64,000 bases of DNA from Paramecium octaurelia (GCA_905182995.1 CAJJDP010000075.1:231052-295051); one strand, 5' to 3'. Positions 46,906 through 58,743 are shown, numbered from the stretch's first letter. A program made the numbers and translations. Notes: a model not told the origin generated them from the letters alone.

Positions 46906-48567
46906 TCATATATATTTATACAATATTTGGAGAGATTATGTTTTCTCCAACTTATCTATCCATTTTTTATTTTTCTTGATCTCCACGAGAACTTAATCTT
47001 TCAAATTAGTATTCTCTATCAGTGCCAATAACAAGTATATTGCCTTGCTGATAAGAGTTACCTTCAAATTTGAAATCAAAATACTCTGTATTTTTAAACA
47101 GTAATTATTAATGATGTCGCTGAATTCACCTTACTAAATTATTAGCATATATAATTACAGCAATTAATTATTGTTGTATAAGACATTTAGCAATTCTCTA
47201 TGCTTCTGGCTATGTCAATATCCAATAGTTTCCATTTTATTCAACATCTCTGCTGAATATAGTGTCCACTTTGAAATAAAGCAATTATTTAATTTATGCT
47301 TTGATGAAATCCACTGCTTAAACTTAAGTGTACTTTATGATATATGAAATAAAGTAGCAAATGAATTAATTTATATTGCTTTCTAATAAGATGCTGGTTT
47401 CACTTGATTACAAAGAATTCAAAATCGATTCAAAACAGTAATCTTATAGTTCTTTAATTCTAATTTCATCATCTTTCAAACTAACTGTGTTTTATAAACC
47501 GATTGTATCAAATTTTATGTCATCTCTCAGTTTAGGTTAATAAATAGATTGGATTATTTTAAAAACATGAATAGAATTTAACCATTCAGGTAGGATGTCC
47601 TGCAAAATTGACTTATTCACTTATTTAGTGTCATCGTATGTAAATATCACCTTCTACAATGCTAGATAAAATTATGAGTTTCTGTGTAAGTGTTCCTATG
47701 ATTATTACATGTAAGTTTATATGTTCTTTAAAAAGTTCTTCCTTTCCTTTTTATCAGTGACATTCAATATTGCACAGAAAATCTAATATAGTTGTAAAAA
47801 AATACTGAAACGCCATCTTTATGCCTAAGATAATCTAGATTTTCTAATTATTAAAAGTATTCAATAACTTTCTATCTCTCCTCTGGAACTAAATTTGGTA
47901 ATGCCACTTTTAATATTTATAAACTCAACAAATGATTATGAATTCCTTTTTCTATGATTTTCATTGCTAAATTATCAATTTTTTCACTGTGATTCTAAAA
48001 AAGAGCTTTAACCTTGTTGACTTATTAGGTAGTTGCTTCTCTTGTTAGGAATCTATCTAAAACTATGCTTGCATCCCCTTGGGCTACATAGTGATTTGCA
48101 TTTTTGAATAAAATCTCAAAAAATTAATTTCTGAATTCAGGAACCATATTTCTAACCATCGTAATTCCAATGTAGTGACCATATTTAGATTATAATAATT
48201 CTCCGAATTGTTTGTCATTCAATAATTTTGAAAACATCTATTATCTTACGTTTTGATCTGCGCATTTAATTACTAATTAGATTGTTCTGCCTCCGATTTT
48301 GGTTTAAGCAATTTAGTACAATATGCCTTCAATTTTAGTAAAGACTTCTTCAGCTTTTTATTGCTTTTGTTCATTCTCTTGATTTCTGTGCTAAATTAAA
48401 AATCGAATATCCTCTTTTAAGAATGAAATGAAATCAACATCTTTGCTGATTTTATTCTAATTTTTAGCAATTTTCTTTTATTTTTTATTGTCTGCTTTTG
48501 CTTTCACTTCTTAGAGTTCCTCTGGCTCTTCATTTTAATTTTCTTCTACAATTCTCTTTTTCCCCAT
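46906..48567 (-). CDS. PUM3: Pumilio-family protein PUM3/Puf6 (ribosome biogenesis)
   Basis: 537 residues. A Lys-rich nuclear/nucleolar N-terminus (MGKKRIVEENQNEEPEELQE, KADNKKQKKIAKNQNK) precedes the PUF repeats: GRTIQLVIKCADQNVRQQMF, QSKYGHYIGITMVRNMV, HYVAQGDASIVLDRFL. The C-terminal CPL-like region follows (RHKDGVSI, EHLHRNSQFYLALQKVIF, ILQDILPEWLNSIHVFKIIQ). This order is that of KIAA0020/Puf6, nucleolar RNA-binding proteins acting in 60S subunit assembly. Introns at 47783-47805 and 47134-47158. Stop TGA at 46908-46906. Confidence 0.85.
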
Positions 48568-48802
48568 ATATTAATTTTATAATTTTTATTTAAAACATCT
48601 ATTTGAAGTATTTAAAAATTTAAATTTGACAAGCATTTTCTTTTTAAATCAAGTTAAAAATTTTCATTTCCACAGTTTTCATTAGTGTTGATTTAATATC
48701 TTAAATTAGAATTTTCCAGAGCAATCATGACTTCTAGTTAATGAATAAATTGCATTTAAATGGCAAGTTTGATAAAAAAATTAGTTAAATATTTTTTATT
48801 TA

Positions 48803-49169
48803 ATGGCTAAATTGTGGCTCCTAGACTCTCCTTATGCAAAGGCATTTCACCTTATTCAAGAATATTAGAAATACTAATATATTAGTCTAAATGAAAAATC
48901 TCTAATTAAGGGTAAAATTATATATATAATTTTCAGACTTAATAATTCGAAAAGATGCTTCAGCTTCTAATTTACTAGGTTCAAGGAGCGATTTGGAGAT
49001 TAGAGAAAATCTATAAAAATTAATTAAAACAATTCGTTTATAATAAATAGAATAATAAAATGAGGACGATGATGTTTCGACTAGCAAAAGTCTTAAATTC
49101 TTTTTGAGACAGAAATTAAAGTTAAAAATAGCTAATAGCAACTTCGATTTAGCTACAAATAAAAGATGA
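48803..49169 (+). CDS. Small charged protein, unknown
   Basis: 113 residues with a 25-nt intron at 48912-48936 (GTAAAATT...TTTCAG). The exon join gives a smooth sequence: LWLLDSPYAKAFHLIQEYQK, YISLNEKSLIKDLIIRKDAS, NLLGSRSDLEIRENLQKLIK, and a basic tail. Helical, no recognised domain. It is flanked by AT-rich gaps of about 235 and 340 bp. A larger minus-strand frame over the same bases is a shadow. Confidence 0.65.
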
Positions 49170-49510
49170 AATTTTTTATAATAATGAATGCATAATATGT
49201 TTATATGATTACATATATATTGTTTACATTCTCTGGTTAACCTCATGGTTACAAATGTTTTTACAACATCTAGTTATTGTAAATTTTATATAATTCTGCC
49301 CATTATGTAATTTGGTCAATCTAACCTGGAAATTAGGATTAGATTGGAATTTGATAATTCAGCAATTACTATTGTTACATCATTTCAATGAAAGGATTAA
49401 CAAAATTCAATCTGGTCATTTGATTTAATGAATATGACATTTGCATTCTGTCAAATTAGGTCTGTTTGAATTGTTATGTATTCATGATTGGTAAGTTGTG
49501 CTAAGGATAA
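49170..49510. other. Short intergenic region
   Basis: 340 bp, AT-rich. No supported coding sequence or structure. Confidence 0.5.
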
Positions 49511-49633
49511 ATGAGAGTAGTCTATTAAGATGGCATGAATTGGCTGTTAAAGATAACTGGAGAAACAGTGGAAGGGATCATGGCAACTTACGGAATAGCT
49601 TATTAAATAATGGAAGGATTATTATTAAAGTGA
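49511..49633 (+). CDS. Possible 40-residue protein
   Basis: MRVVYQDGMNWLLKITGETV and on to MEGLLLK, then TGA at 49631-49633. Amphipathic, no domain. Its stop codon abuts the stop of the convergent Myb gene (TGATCA palindrome). The composition is protein-like, but a chance frame is possible. Confidence 0.3.
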
Positions 49634-50599
49634 TCACATTTTAATTAATTTTCTTCCTTTATATTAATTTAATTTCCTAAATGAGTGTTGTAGCTGGGAG
49701 AACTCTGAACATGTTACAACCCTTAGATAAATAGAATTAATACCTGAATTATTTTCATTGTTTTAATCTTCGTTAGGAGTGTCCTACTTTAAACTATCAT
49801 CGTTTTATTTTTGATTTTTTGATCTTGTCATTCTTTGGAAATTTTCGACATCCTCATCTTGTACCACCACCTTTTTGATTTTAGGTGGTTCTTTTTTGCC
49901 CTTCTAAAGCCTTCTCCTTCTTTGTAGGTTACTTTTTTCTTCTTCTGATGAGTTTTAGGATTCTTCTTCGAAATCTTCATCATCTGAATCACCTAAATCA
50001 CACTAGAATCTTCTCTTTAGGTTGGCATAGAATCGGTTTTTGACCATATTTTCCTAAACATTTCAAATAGAAATATACAGGTCTTCCATTCAAAAAACTT
50101 GAAATGTAGCTCCATTTAGTACCAAACTTCTTATATAATTTTAAGATCAGTTTGTCTTCCTCCTCGGTCCATTTGTCTTAGTTTATTGTTCCTTAAAGCT
50201 AGTTCAGATAACGCTCTCTAACTTATTTTCCTGTTCTCCAATTCATTACTGTACAGATCTTGCTCCATTTTTTTCCAAACTTTTGCACTAATTCCTTCAA
50301 TTATTCGTCCTCTTCAGGTGACCATAACTATCTAGAAGGCGCCTAGATAAAAAAATAGTAATTACTGAATCTGGATGGAGTTATTACCATTTAAACATAC
50401 ACTCTAAAGGCGTAGGTCCGTTTAGTAACGAACTGATTGATTTCCAGTTTCCTTGTTGTAACACATGGAGCTCTTTCAGTTTTTCTACACTCTTTGTTGT
50501 CCATGTGAACTTTGTCTATTTTATAATATACATCAAATATACTTCAACAGGATTCTCTTTGAATTCATTTTCATCTATAGAATTAGATGCAATACTCAT
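49634..50599 (-). CDS. Myb-type DNA-binding protein (two clear SANT/Myb repeats plus a degenerate one)
   Basis: 305 residues. A weak first repeat (QQGNWKSISSLLNGPTPLEC, MFKW) is followed by two good Myb repeats with the tryptophan spacing: LWSPEEDEQLKELVQKFGKK, WSKICTVMNWRTGKQVRERY; and KWTEEEDKLILKLYKKFGTK, WSYISSFLNGRPENMVKNRF. Between and after these come acidic and basic low-complexity parts (a run of D/E around SDDEDFEEES, then RRRRLQKGKKE-like). Introns at 50343-50365 and 50054-50078. Probably a c-Myb/CDC5-like transcription regulator; c-Myb-type order R1-R2-R3 fits best. Confidence 0.88.
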
Positions 50600-50692
50600 T
50601 CTATTGACAGAAAATATTTTTTTTAAATATAATGAAAAAAATCATACATTTTTGCTTCCTTTTATATACAAAAAGTGACGAATTATTAATCC

Positions 50693-52055
50693 TGTAATTT
50701 TAACAAGTTTTTGTTTTGGAAATTACACTTAACTTACCGCTTATTTAATTAATTTCCCCATTGAATGAAAAAAAACATAAACTTTAACGTCATCATTTAT
50801 TGTTATCAAATTTTGTATACAGGAGAAATATCTTCACTAAATACCTCATTTTGAACAATAAATTTCTGGGGAATTTTAATATTTTATTAATCTCTTGTTT
50901 TTGGATTAAATTTGGTTATATTTTATAAGCGTTACTTATTAGAAAATCAATTATTTCTAAATAGGCAATTTTTAAAGAATGTATTATTGTGTAACACCAC
51001 AAACTGTTACTTAGAAGAATTCTAAAACATAAATATATGGAAAATATATTAATGAAACTAATGGAATGTTATTAGAATTAGAAAATGATAAAAATAAAGA
51101 TCAATAAAAAACTACTCCATATATTAATATTGTATTTAATAATTATATAATCTCAATATGTGGGATAGCAGATAAAAGAACAATCAAGATCTATTGGTTG
51201 TGAATGAGTTGTCAGAGTATTCTTCTGTTTCCCTAAAGAAAACTTTGTTATCAGGTTCTTAGAATCAAATTGAAATGATGCCATTAAAGCCAAAGCCGGT
51301 TCAGATTGTTCCTTTGAGTGAAGAATACGCTTATACAATGACTTAGCATATCCAATTGATAGGAGATTTAGCAGCAACTGATAAAACAGCAGTTTGCACT
51401 CAAAATTGGAAAGACGTAATTAATGTTAATAGTTGATAGACTGTTCGTAAACAATTCAATACTTAGACTATAACTCAATTTAAAACATCATACTAAATTA
51501 ATAGAGAAATATAATTGCTAACTTAAATAAAAAGGACTTATGTTAATTTGATGCCAATAATTGATCCACAAAGTTCTTTCCTCTCGTATTGGAAAATCCC
51601 TGTATTGATAATCACATTTGTAGTATTCATAGAAGTCCCACTAATAATATTTTTCGGAGATGACTTCTATTATACGTTCCATAGTCCAACATATATATTC
51701 TTTAGAAGTGTAGTGATTGTACTAATATTAACATAAACATCATATAGCTGATATTCATGATGGATATCTTCATAGAATTTCATGTGGCATTTTATAAATA
51801 CGGAGCCTTAGTAAAAAATAGACGTAGAGTGGCTTTACATTATTTGATGGGTTCATTTACATTTGATTTTGTACCATTAATTGAAATTTTGATTACTACA
51901 TTTTCCTACACAATGGCGAATGTCTACACATTCCATTTACTATTCCTATTGAAAATGTACCCAGTTTACGAAATCGATTAACGATATCAAGATAAATTGT
52001 AAGTGTATCCAAAATGGAAAAGTATATATATGATAGTGAGAATGATAATTGAGAT
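50693..52055. repeat. First copy of a perfect 1,363-bp direct repeat (probable assembly overlap)
   Basis: Identical, as far as I can see, to 52057-53419, with one N at 52056. It holds 465 bp of upstream sequence and the first part of the K+ channel gene (ATG at 51158, introns 51416-51439 and 51719-51747). It breaks off in the middle of the codons of the S5 region. Confidence 0.95.
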
Positions 52056-52056
52056 N

Positions 52057-53419
52057 TGTAATTTTAACAAGTTTTTGTTTTGGAAATTACACTTAACTTA
52101 CCGCTTATTTAATTAATTTCCCCATTGAATGAAAAAAAACATAAACTTTAACGTCATCATTTATTGTTATCAAATTTTGTATACAGGAGAAATATCTTCA
52201 CTAAATACCTCATTTTGAACAATAAATTTCTGGGGAATTTTAATATTTTATTAATCTCTTGTTTTTGGATTAAATTTGGTTATATTTTATAAGCGTTACT
52301 TATTAGAAAATCAATTATTTCTAAATAGGCAATTTTTAAAGAATGTATTATTGTGTAACACCACAAACTGTTACTTAGAAGAATTCTAAAACATAAATAT
52401 ATGGAAAATATATTAATGAAACTAATGGAATGTTATTAGAATTAGAAAATGATAAAAATAAAGATCAATAAAAAACTACTCCATATATTAATATTGTATT
52501 TAATAATTATATAATCTCAATATGTGGGATAGCAGATAAAAGAACAATCAAGATCTATTGGTTGTGAATGAGTTGTCAGAGTATTCTTCTGTTTCCCTAA
52601 AGAAAACTTTGTTATCAGGTTCTTAGAATCAAATTGAAATGATGCCATTAAAGCCAAAGCCGGTTCAGATTGTTCCTTTGAGTGAAGAATACGCTTATAC
52701 AATGACTTAGCATATCCAATTGATAGGAGATTTAGCAGCAACTGATAAAACAGCAGTTTGCACTCAAAATTGGAAAGACGTAATTAATGTTAATAGTTGA
52801 TAGACTGTTCGTAAACAATTCAATACTTAGACTATAACTCAATTTAAAACATCATACTAAATTAATAGAGAAATATAATTGCTAACTTAAATAAAAAGGA
52901 CTTATGTTAATTTGATGCCAATAATTGATCCACAAAGTTCTTTCCTCTCGTATTGGAAAATCCCTGTATTGATAATCACATTTGTAGTATTCATAGAAGT
53001 CCCACTAATAATATTTTTCGGAGATGACTTCTATTATACGTTCCATAGTCCAACATATATATTCTTTAGAAGTGTAGTGATTGTACTAATATTAACATAA
53101 ACATCATATAGCTGATATTCATGATGGATATCTTCATAGAATTTCATGTGGCATTTTATAAATACGGAGCCTTAGTAAAAAATAGACGTAGAGTGGCTTT
53201 ACATTATTTGATGGGTTCATTTACATTTGATTTTGTACCATTAATTGAAATTTTGATTACTACATTTTCCTACACAATGGCGAATGTCTACACATTCCAT
53301 TTACTATTCCTATTGAAAATGTACCCAGTTTACGAAATCGATTAACGATATCAAGATAAATTGTAAGTGTATCCAAAATGGAAAAGTATATATATGATAG
53401 TGAGAATGATAATTGAGAT
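52057..53419. repeat. Second copy of the 1,363-bp direct repeat
   Basis: Offset 1,364 from the first copy. It runs on without interruption into the rest of the channel gene, so it is the copy to trust. Confidence 0.95.
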
Positions 53420-54914
53420 TGTTTACTTGACCCACTTCTTCGGTTGCATCTTCTTTGGTACAGGCATGTACATGTTGAATCATTATGATAATCCAGATGA
53501 AGGCAAATACACCAATTCTTGGTTGACCTTCTCAAGTGGCAATTTTGGTACTATCCTCTATTACGATTGGACCAAAAGATACATATTGTCAACATATTGG
53601 GCATTTGCAACTTTGACAACTGTTGCTTATGGTGACATCACACCAATGAATGAATTTGAAATCATAGTTGCTGAGGTGGCTATGATTGCTGCTGTCTTCT
53701 TGGTTGCCTTCAATGTCAATAACATTTAACAAACATTTGTTGATTACTTTGACGAAAAAAGAAAATACAATAAGGAAATAGTTGCAATCACTAAATTCAT
53801 GAGATCTAAAAATGTTTCAGAAAAAACAGAGAAGGAAATTAGAAATTTCTTAGAACATTATTTTAAAGAAAAGAGAAACAGGGATCAATATTTAGAAGAT
53901 CAAGTTTTTCAAAAATTGGCTCCCCAATTAAAGAATCGTTTAATGTATGAAGCCTACCAACCCTATTTATATTAAGTCCCTTGGATTACCAACAATTTCT
54001 CAGATGATCTTATGCGAGAATTAAGTTAGGTTATGGAGGAAATTGATTATTCCAAAAAGGAAAATATCTTCTTAGATGGTGATGCAAATAGAGATGACAA
54101 TGCCCTTTATTTTGTATAAATTGGACATATTGAAATCTTTGTTAATGTTCCTGAAACAGAAAAGCAAGAAGTCATTATGGCTCACTTAAAGTCAGGGGCT
54201 AGATTTGGTGATTATGCCTTTGTAACAGGATTACAACGAAAAGCATCAGCCAGATCTAAGAAATATTCATAAGTAGTAAGATTGTCAAGAACAGACTTCA
54301 TGGATAAGTTAAAGCTATTTCCATTGGATCACTAGCGTTACTGCTTCTTAAGAGATGAAATCATTTTCAATAATGCATATTATGAACTAGGTATTGAATG
54401 TTTCACTTGTGGTTCTACTGATCATATGAGTATAGATTGTTCATTAACTCATTTGAGTATCGGTAAGGAAATTATCAAAAGGGTTAGAAAAAGCATTGTT
54501 GAAAAGAAACTTAGGAAATTATCATTAAGTATAGCTATGAATATATAATCCCATAGATATATAATAAAACAGAAACTACTAATTTTAAAGAAGTAAAAAA
54601 TAGAAAGTCAGAATTATCAAAACCAAATAGCCAGAATAAGCAGAATTAGATGAATACAGTTCGATAATTAATAAGAAAGTCTAATTCGAAGCCTTTTATA
54701 GTGAGAATTAGATCATTATTGAATGTAAAGATCACCACAATATAATATAGCCTTTACAATAGATAAGATTGATAACTTTGTCAATTATTACCCTAACTTC
54801 AATATTGACTTTCTCATTAGTAAGAATAGGAAAAAGGAGAAACTAGTTTTTGCTAGAGAAGTTAGATAGAGAAGTGTAAGTTAAATCATCAGAAAGAGTG
54901 AAGCCATAATTTGA
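52522..54914 (+). CDS. Cyclic-nucleotide-gated-type K+ channel with C-terminal zinc knuckle
   Basis: 761 residues. Six membrane segments: S1 near KIPVLIITFVVFIEVPLIIF, S2 in VVILIFMMDIFIEFHVAFY, then DFVPLIEILITTFSYTMANV, and S5 around MIIEIVYLTHFFGCIFF. The pore is STYWAFATLTTVAYGDITPM, with AYGD in place of GYGD. A C-linker (NEFEIIVAEVAM onward) and a cyclic-nucleotide-binding domain follow (NALYFVQIGHIEIFVNVP, GARFGDYAFVTGLQRKASAR). Directly after it is a CCHC-type knuckle, CFTCGSTDHMSIDC. Introns at 52780-52803 (contains in-frame TGA), 53083-53111, 54529-54556 and 54725-54750. No charged S4 of voltage-sensor type is obvious. The C-terminus ends FTIDKIDNFVNYYPNFN-like, as in other ciliate channels. 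Confidence 0.93.
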
Positions 54915-55079
54915 TTTTATATGTTAAATAGTTTAGTTCTATATATTTAATATAGTTTATTCTTCAATCGCCATAGGCAATAATAATTTAAATGATTAAA
55001 ACTATTGTAGATTATCTAATATTATTACTGCAAATAAATTTCATAATGAAATTGATTTATTTATTTAATTATATCATAA

Positions 55080-55548
55080 ATGGGGTGTGGAGCATAAAAG
55101 AATTCATCAGGTCTCAATGAGAAGCTTAGAGCTAAAGCTCTGGAAATATTTCGAAGAATTGACATCAATAATTCAGGTTCTATAGATAAAGATGAAACTT
55201 AAAAATTTTGGAAAACTAACTTTGCAAAAGTTAATACTTAAGCTTTATTCAATGCAGTTGATTTTGACAAGAGCGGATAGATATCAGAGGATGAATGGAT
55301 GGCATTTTGGGAAATTGTTAAAAAAAGTGGTTATACAGATACAGAAATCTCAGAAGAAGTACTGAATGTAACAATAAAAATAGCTAGATAATTTAATGGA
55401 AGGAAAGGCATGGGTGTAGTTCAGAAAAGTAGATGAGTTTGTAAAAAGGGATTTGTAGAGAAAGAACAGTTAAGTTTAGGAAATTGTAAAATAGAATTCA
55501 AAGAGGAAGTCACTCGTTCAATAATAATAAAGCTTTCATTAGCAATGA
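55080..55548 (+). CDS. EF-hand calcium-binding protein, N-terminally lipidated
   Basis: 147 residues with a 25-nt intron at 55359-55383. Two complete EF-hand loops: DINNSGSIDKDE and DFDKSGQISEDE, each with Asp/Asn/Ser/Gly/Glu at the coordinating positions, giving one EF-hand pair. The N-terminus MGCGAQKNSSG has Gly2 and Cys3, suiting myristoylation plus palmitoylation. The C-terminal 50 residues are basic and Gln-rich (KRDLQRKNSQVQEIVKQNSK). Likely a membrane-bound Ca2+ sensor; the target is unknown. Convergent with the TPR gene. Confidence 0.88.
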
Positions 55549-55666
55549 ATTTATTATATATCTTCATAATTTTAAGTTACTTATTATATAAATGCTGTAA
55601 TTTTATTTTCCAAAATAATGAATATAAAATAGGGGGTATAGATTTAATTATATATAATTTTAGTTA

Positions 55667-55705
55667 ATATAAAAGACGACTAAATTGTTTAGTTGTCTTT
55701 TATAT
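55667..55705. other. Inverted repeat / hairpin between convergent genes
   Basis: Arms of 18 nt at 55667-55684 and 55688-55705 around a 3-nt loop TTG. They pair fully except for one position, which is G-T in the plus-strand RNA. It sits between the stops of the EF-hand and TPR genes. Confidence 0.7.
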
Positions 55706-55720
55706 CAAAAGAGTCTGAGA

Positions 55721-57073
55721 TCAATCTTCCAAAAATTTCTCCTAGATTTGGATCATCTAATTTTGGATTGAAGTAACCTACTATTGATTGATTTACATTT
55801 TCTAAATCAATTATGACAATTATACTTTGTAAATATCCAATGATTTTGAATAATCATTGTAAGCTTATTTGAAGCGACCTAATTCCTTATGGCAATCTGC
55901 ACAGTTTCTTAAAGTAATGGCTAAATTGCCATGCATTTCTCCACAAATTTAGGTATAAATTTTTATAGATTCTTAAAAACAATTAACAGCTTCTTCATAC
56001 TATTTTCTCTCATAATATGAACTTCCCAAATTATTTAATATGATTGCAATGCTTGCATGACTCTATCCATACAAATCTTATAAAATTTGCTATGATTTTA
56101 TAAAATACCCTTCAAATTCATTTGAACTCTTGTTATAGGCTTTAATCTTTCCTAAGGAATGATAGCAATCTGCAATATCTTATGAGGAATGGCCCATAAT
56201 TTTAATGTCTATTTCCAAACTTTGAATAATTAACTTTTCTGCTTTTTCTAAATCTACATTTTCAAAATAACAATTACTTTCTGGTGTAGTTTTCATTCTA
56301 AGGTACAAATTTCCTTTCAGATAAATAGATTTGGCTGTTTTAATATTCTCATAACCTAACTCATTAATCCATATAGTGATGGCTTAATCAATCGAGGTCA
56401 TGGCATTTTCAATCTACCCCTCGTCCGAGAACAACTGAGCTAGTAAATGTAATGAATCAGCCACTTCCTAAAATATTAATGACTTTTACTATTGAATTAC
56501 TTGAATATAGGTCTTCTCTAATTTTGATGCTTTCAAGTAACATTTATTCAGCCAGATCATCTTGAAACATGAACCTATAGTAATTTCCCAACTATGTTAG
56601 AGTCAAGGCATAAACTTCGGTGTTGGTGAGATTATGTGAGATGAGCAATTGTCGAGCATAATCCAAAAATTTGAAAGTCTGTTCATAATAGCAGCAATAG
56701 AAACAACATCTTCCTTTATTTAAATTGAATTCTTTAATTACCCATTTTGGCATAAGAATTACAGAGTCTCAAAATGTTATCTTTGTTATTGGATGCTTTA
56801 CATATGTCTTTGTCAATTTTTATCATTTTTATCAAATATTACATTGCTTGATAAACTTAATTGATATCAATGAAAATAGTAGCGAATCTCTCAAATATTT
56901 TACTTTATAAAATCTAAATCTTAATTATGCTTTACTAAGTCATCTTCTGGAATTTCTTCTGGGTTAATAATTTTTTCATTGAGTTAGGTTTAGAGTTGTG
57001 AAAGTTTTTCGATTCCTTTTTAAAAGTTTTGTTTTTTGATGAAGATGTCTATTTCTTTTAGTTAATCTGCCAT
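55721..57073 (-). CDS. TPR protein, kinesin-light-chain-like repeats
   Basis: 426 residues with introns at 56914-56935, 56714-56741 (28 nt, ends AAAG) and 56468-56489. At least five tetratricopeptide units are visible with the paired-helix pattern: EVADSLHLLAQLFSDEGQIE, IADCYHSLGKIKAYNKSSNE, SIAIILNNLGSSYYERKQYE, EAVNCFQESIKIYTQICGEM, LAITLRNCADCHKELGRFKQ. The 42-residue spacing and the YxxAxxxxxxxL box are of the KLC/Nephrocystin type, used as a protein-binding scaffold. The C-terminal 35 residues are uncertain: read straight on they are Gln-rich with TGA at 55723-55721; another frame looks more protein-like but has no splice to reach it. Confidence 0.75.
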
Positions 57074-57188
57074 TTTTGTGATGAAATAAATTTTATTAAA
57101 CCAAAGTAATAAAATGTAATTAAACTCTATTAATACATAAATAATATTTAATCAATAATTTTTGTAATTTGTTAGTTCGAAATTAAGG

Positions 57189-58286
57189 TCATCGATTTCT
57201 GTTAATATGTTTTATGAAAAGCTAGATTTATCTGATGTTTTATTTTATGAAAGTAATTTCATAAGAAAAGTAGAAATCTTTTGGTTATGAATTTCTGTGA
57301 TTAAACTCATTATAATATGATTGTTCTCCGAATAGTTGATGTCTTTATGACTTAAAACTTTTTGGGTAATCCTACTTTTAATTATATATGTACAATTAAA
57401 TAAATACTAGGCCACAATCAAAGTAGTCTTTCTCTTGATAAGCATTTCGATATGTTTAAGTATTTAATTCTGAATAATCCTTTGTAGTTTTTGAAAAGTA
57501 AGAATCACCAGCAATAACTGATTAATTTTTGAACTAAGATTTGCCAAAGTCGACTAGGGTTATTTGATTCATCAATGAATAATAATATATGTTTTCTAAT
57601 TTGATATTCTAATTGGAGTATCCTTCCATTTATATAAATTTAACCACTCTTAATAATTCCTATTCATAACATCATATATTTACCTTCATAATATTATACA
57701 CCTATTGATTGTCTAGAATGTTGTTCTTAATGCAAATATCGAGTGGGTAGCCTTCGAATAGATCATAAATTATATAATTATGATTGGCTTCAATGTAGTA
57801 TTCTCTAATTTTGGGTAAATTCTTGTGTTTTAAAAATTAGAGAGCCAAGACTTCATTTCTAAATTCCTAATAATGATTAAAAATGAATACTTATTCTAAT
57901 TCTGGTCTGCCTTGCTTATAAATTTTGCAAGTCACCAATTCTTCATTTTGGAGATTTCTCATGCGTACCATCTACATTATAGAACTATAATATACAGATC
58001 CAAAATTTCCGTTTGAGATGATTTTTGCTATCTTGAAATGATTATTGATTCCTTAGAAGCAAACTTTTCCACTTAAAAATTCCTTCAACATCATTCCCTA
58101 AGAGGAATCTATCTTGTAGATTCTGCTCTTCCGATTGTCAAATAACTCAAATTGTCCTATATCGGAAATGTCGCATTTTGACCACTTAAATCTAGGCTGA
58201 AAGGAGTTAAGTTTTATTATTTCAATTTCATTTTCCTACATAATATAGAGATATACATTCTATAAATGAACCTCGTCTTTTAACAT
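57189..58286 (-). CDS. Atypical protein kinase, catalytic Asp replaced
   Basis: 357 residues with one 24-nt intron at 57660-57683. Like the pseudokinase at 11963-13044, it has a PH-like N-terminal region (CDISDIGQFELFDNRKSRIY), then the glycine loop IISNGNFGSVYYSSI, lysine in LVTCKIYKQ, and a C-lobe with the metal motif VDFGKSQF. The catalytic loop is EGYSNQNIKLENI where HRDLKxxN is expected: the catalytic Asp is Asn or Gln, but the Lys and the later Asn are kept. It may be inactive or have changed activity. The C-terminus is short and polar. It lies 115 bp from the TPR gene, same strand. Confidence 0.82.
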
Positions 58287-58743
58287 AAAAATACTGTACT
58301 TCTAAGATGAAAAGAACCTATACTTATAGCAGATCATCCAAATTTTTAATTATAAGATATTATATAAATAAATTTCCATTTATAACTAAAATAGATCATA
58401 TATTATCAGTTTTTATTTGTTTTATTATTGATTGAGATGATTTTACTTTTCAAACATATTACGGAGTAGCAATAATTAACATTAAATCATAATTATTTCT
58501 GTTTTAATTTTTATTATGTAATCAAAATCCATCTTAAGTGGATAATATTTATATATTCTAATTATAGACAATTGTAAAATGAGAGAACAATCTGTCCATT
58601 AACTTAATGTTTATGTGATTTAACTGTAGAATTAGACCGATTTGACGTAGAATTAAATTGTTGTACTCAGATTTTGTGGATGAATTGAGAATGGAAAATA
58701 ACTATTGAAACTCTACAAAATTTATAATTATTATATTAAATAA
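58287..58743. other. AT-rich intergenic region
   Basis: About 455 bp between divergent genes. A 34-codon plus-strand frame from 58579 is open but unsupported. Nothing else of note. Confidence 0.5.

Noticed and set aside
48902-49246. 114-residue minus-strand open frame
   Set aside because: It overlaps the plus-strand gene 48803-49169, whose two exons join through a canonical 25-nt intron into a much more regular protein. The minus-strand frame is a shadow with many C, F and Y residues.
54720-54760. Apparent frameshift in the channel C-terminus
   Set aside because: A 26-nt intron at 54725-54750 joins QIIIE to SFTIDKIDNF and keeps a whole codon count.
55720-55860. Alternative C-terminus of the TPR gene (SIVGYFNPKLDDPNLGEIFG)
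   Set aside because: It is protein-like, but would need a missing base near 55830 and would run into the convergent EF-hand gene. The straight reading stops cleanly at 55721. I left it as an open question in the gene entry.
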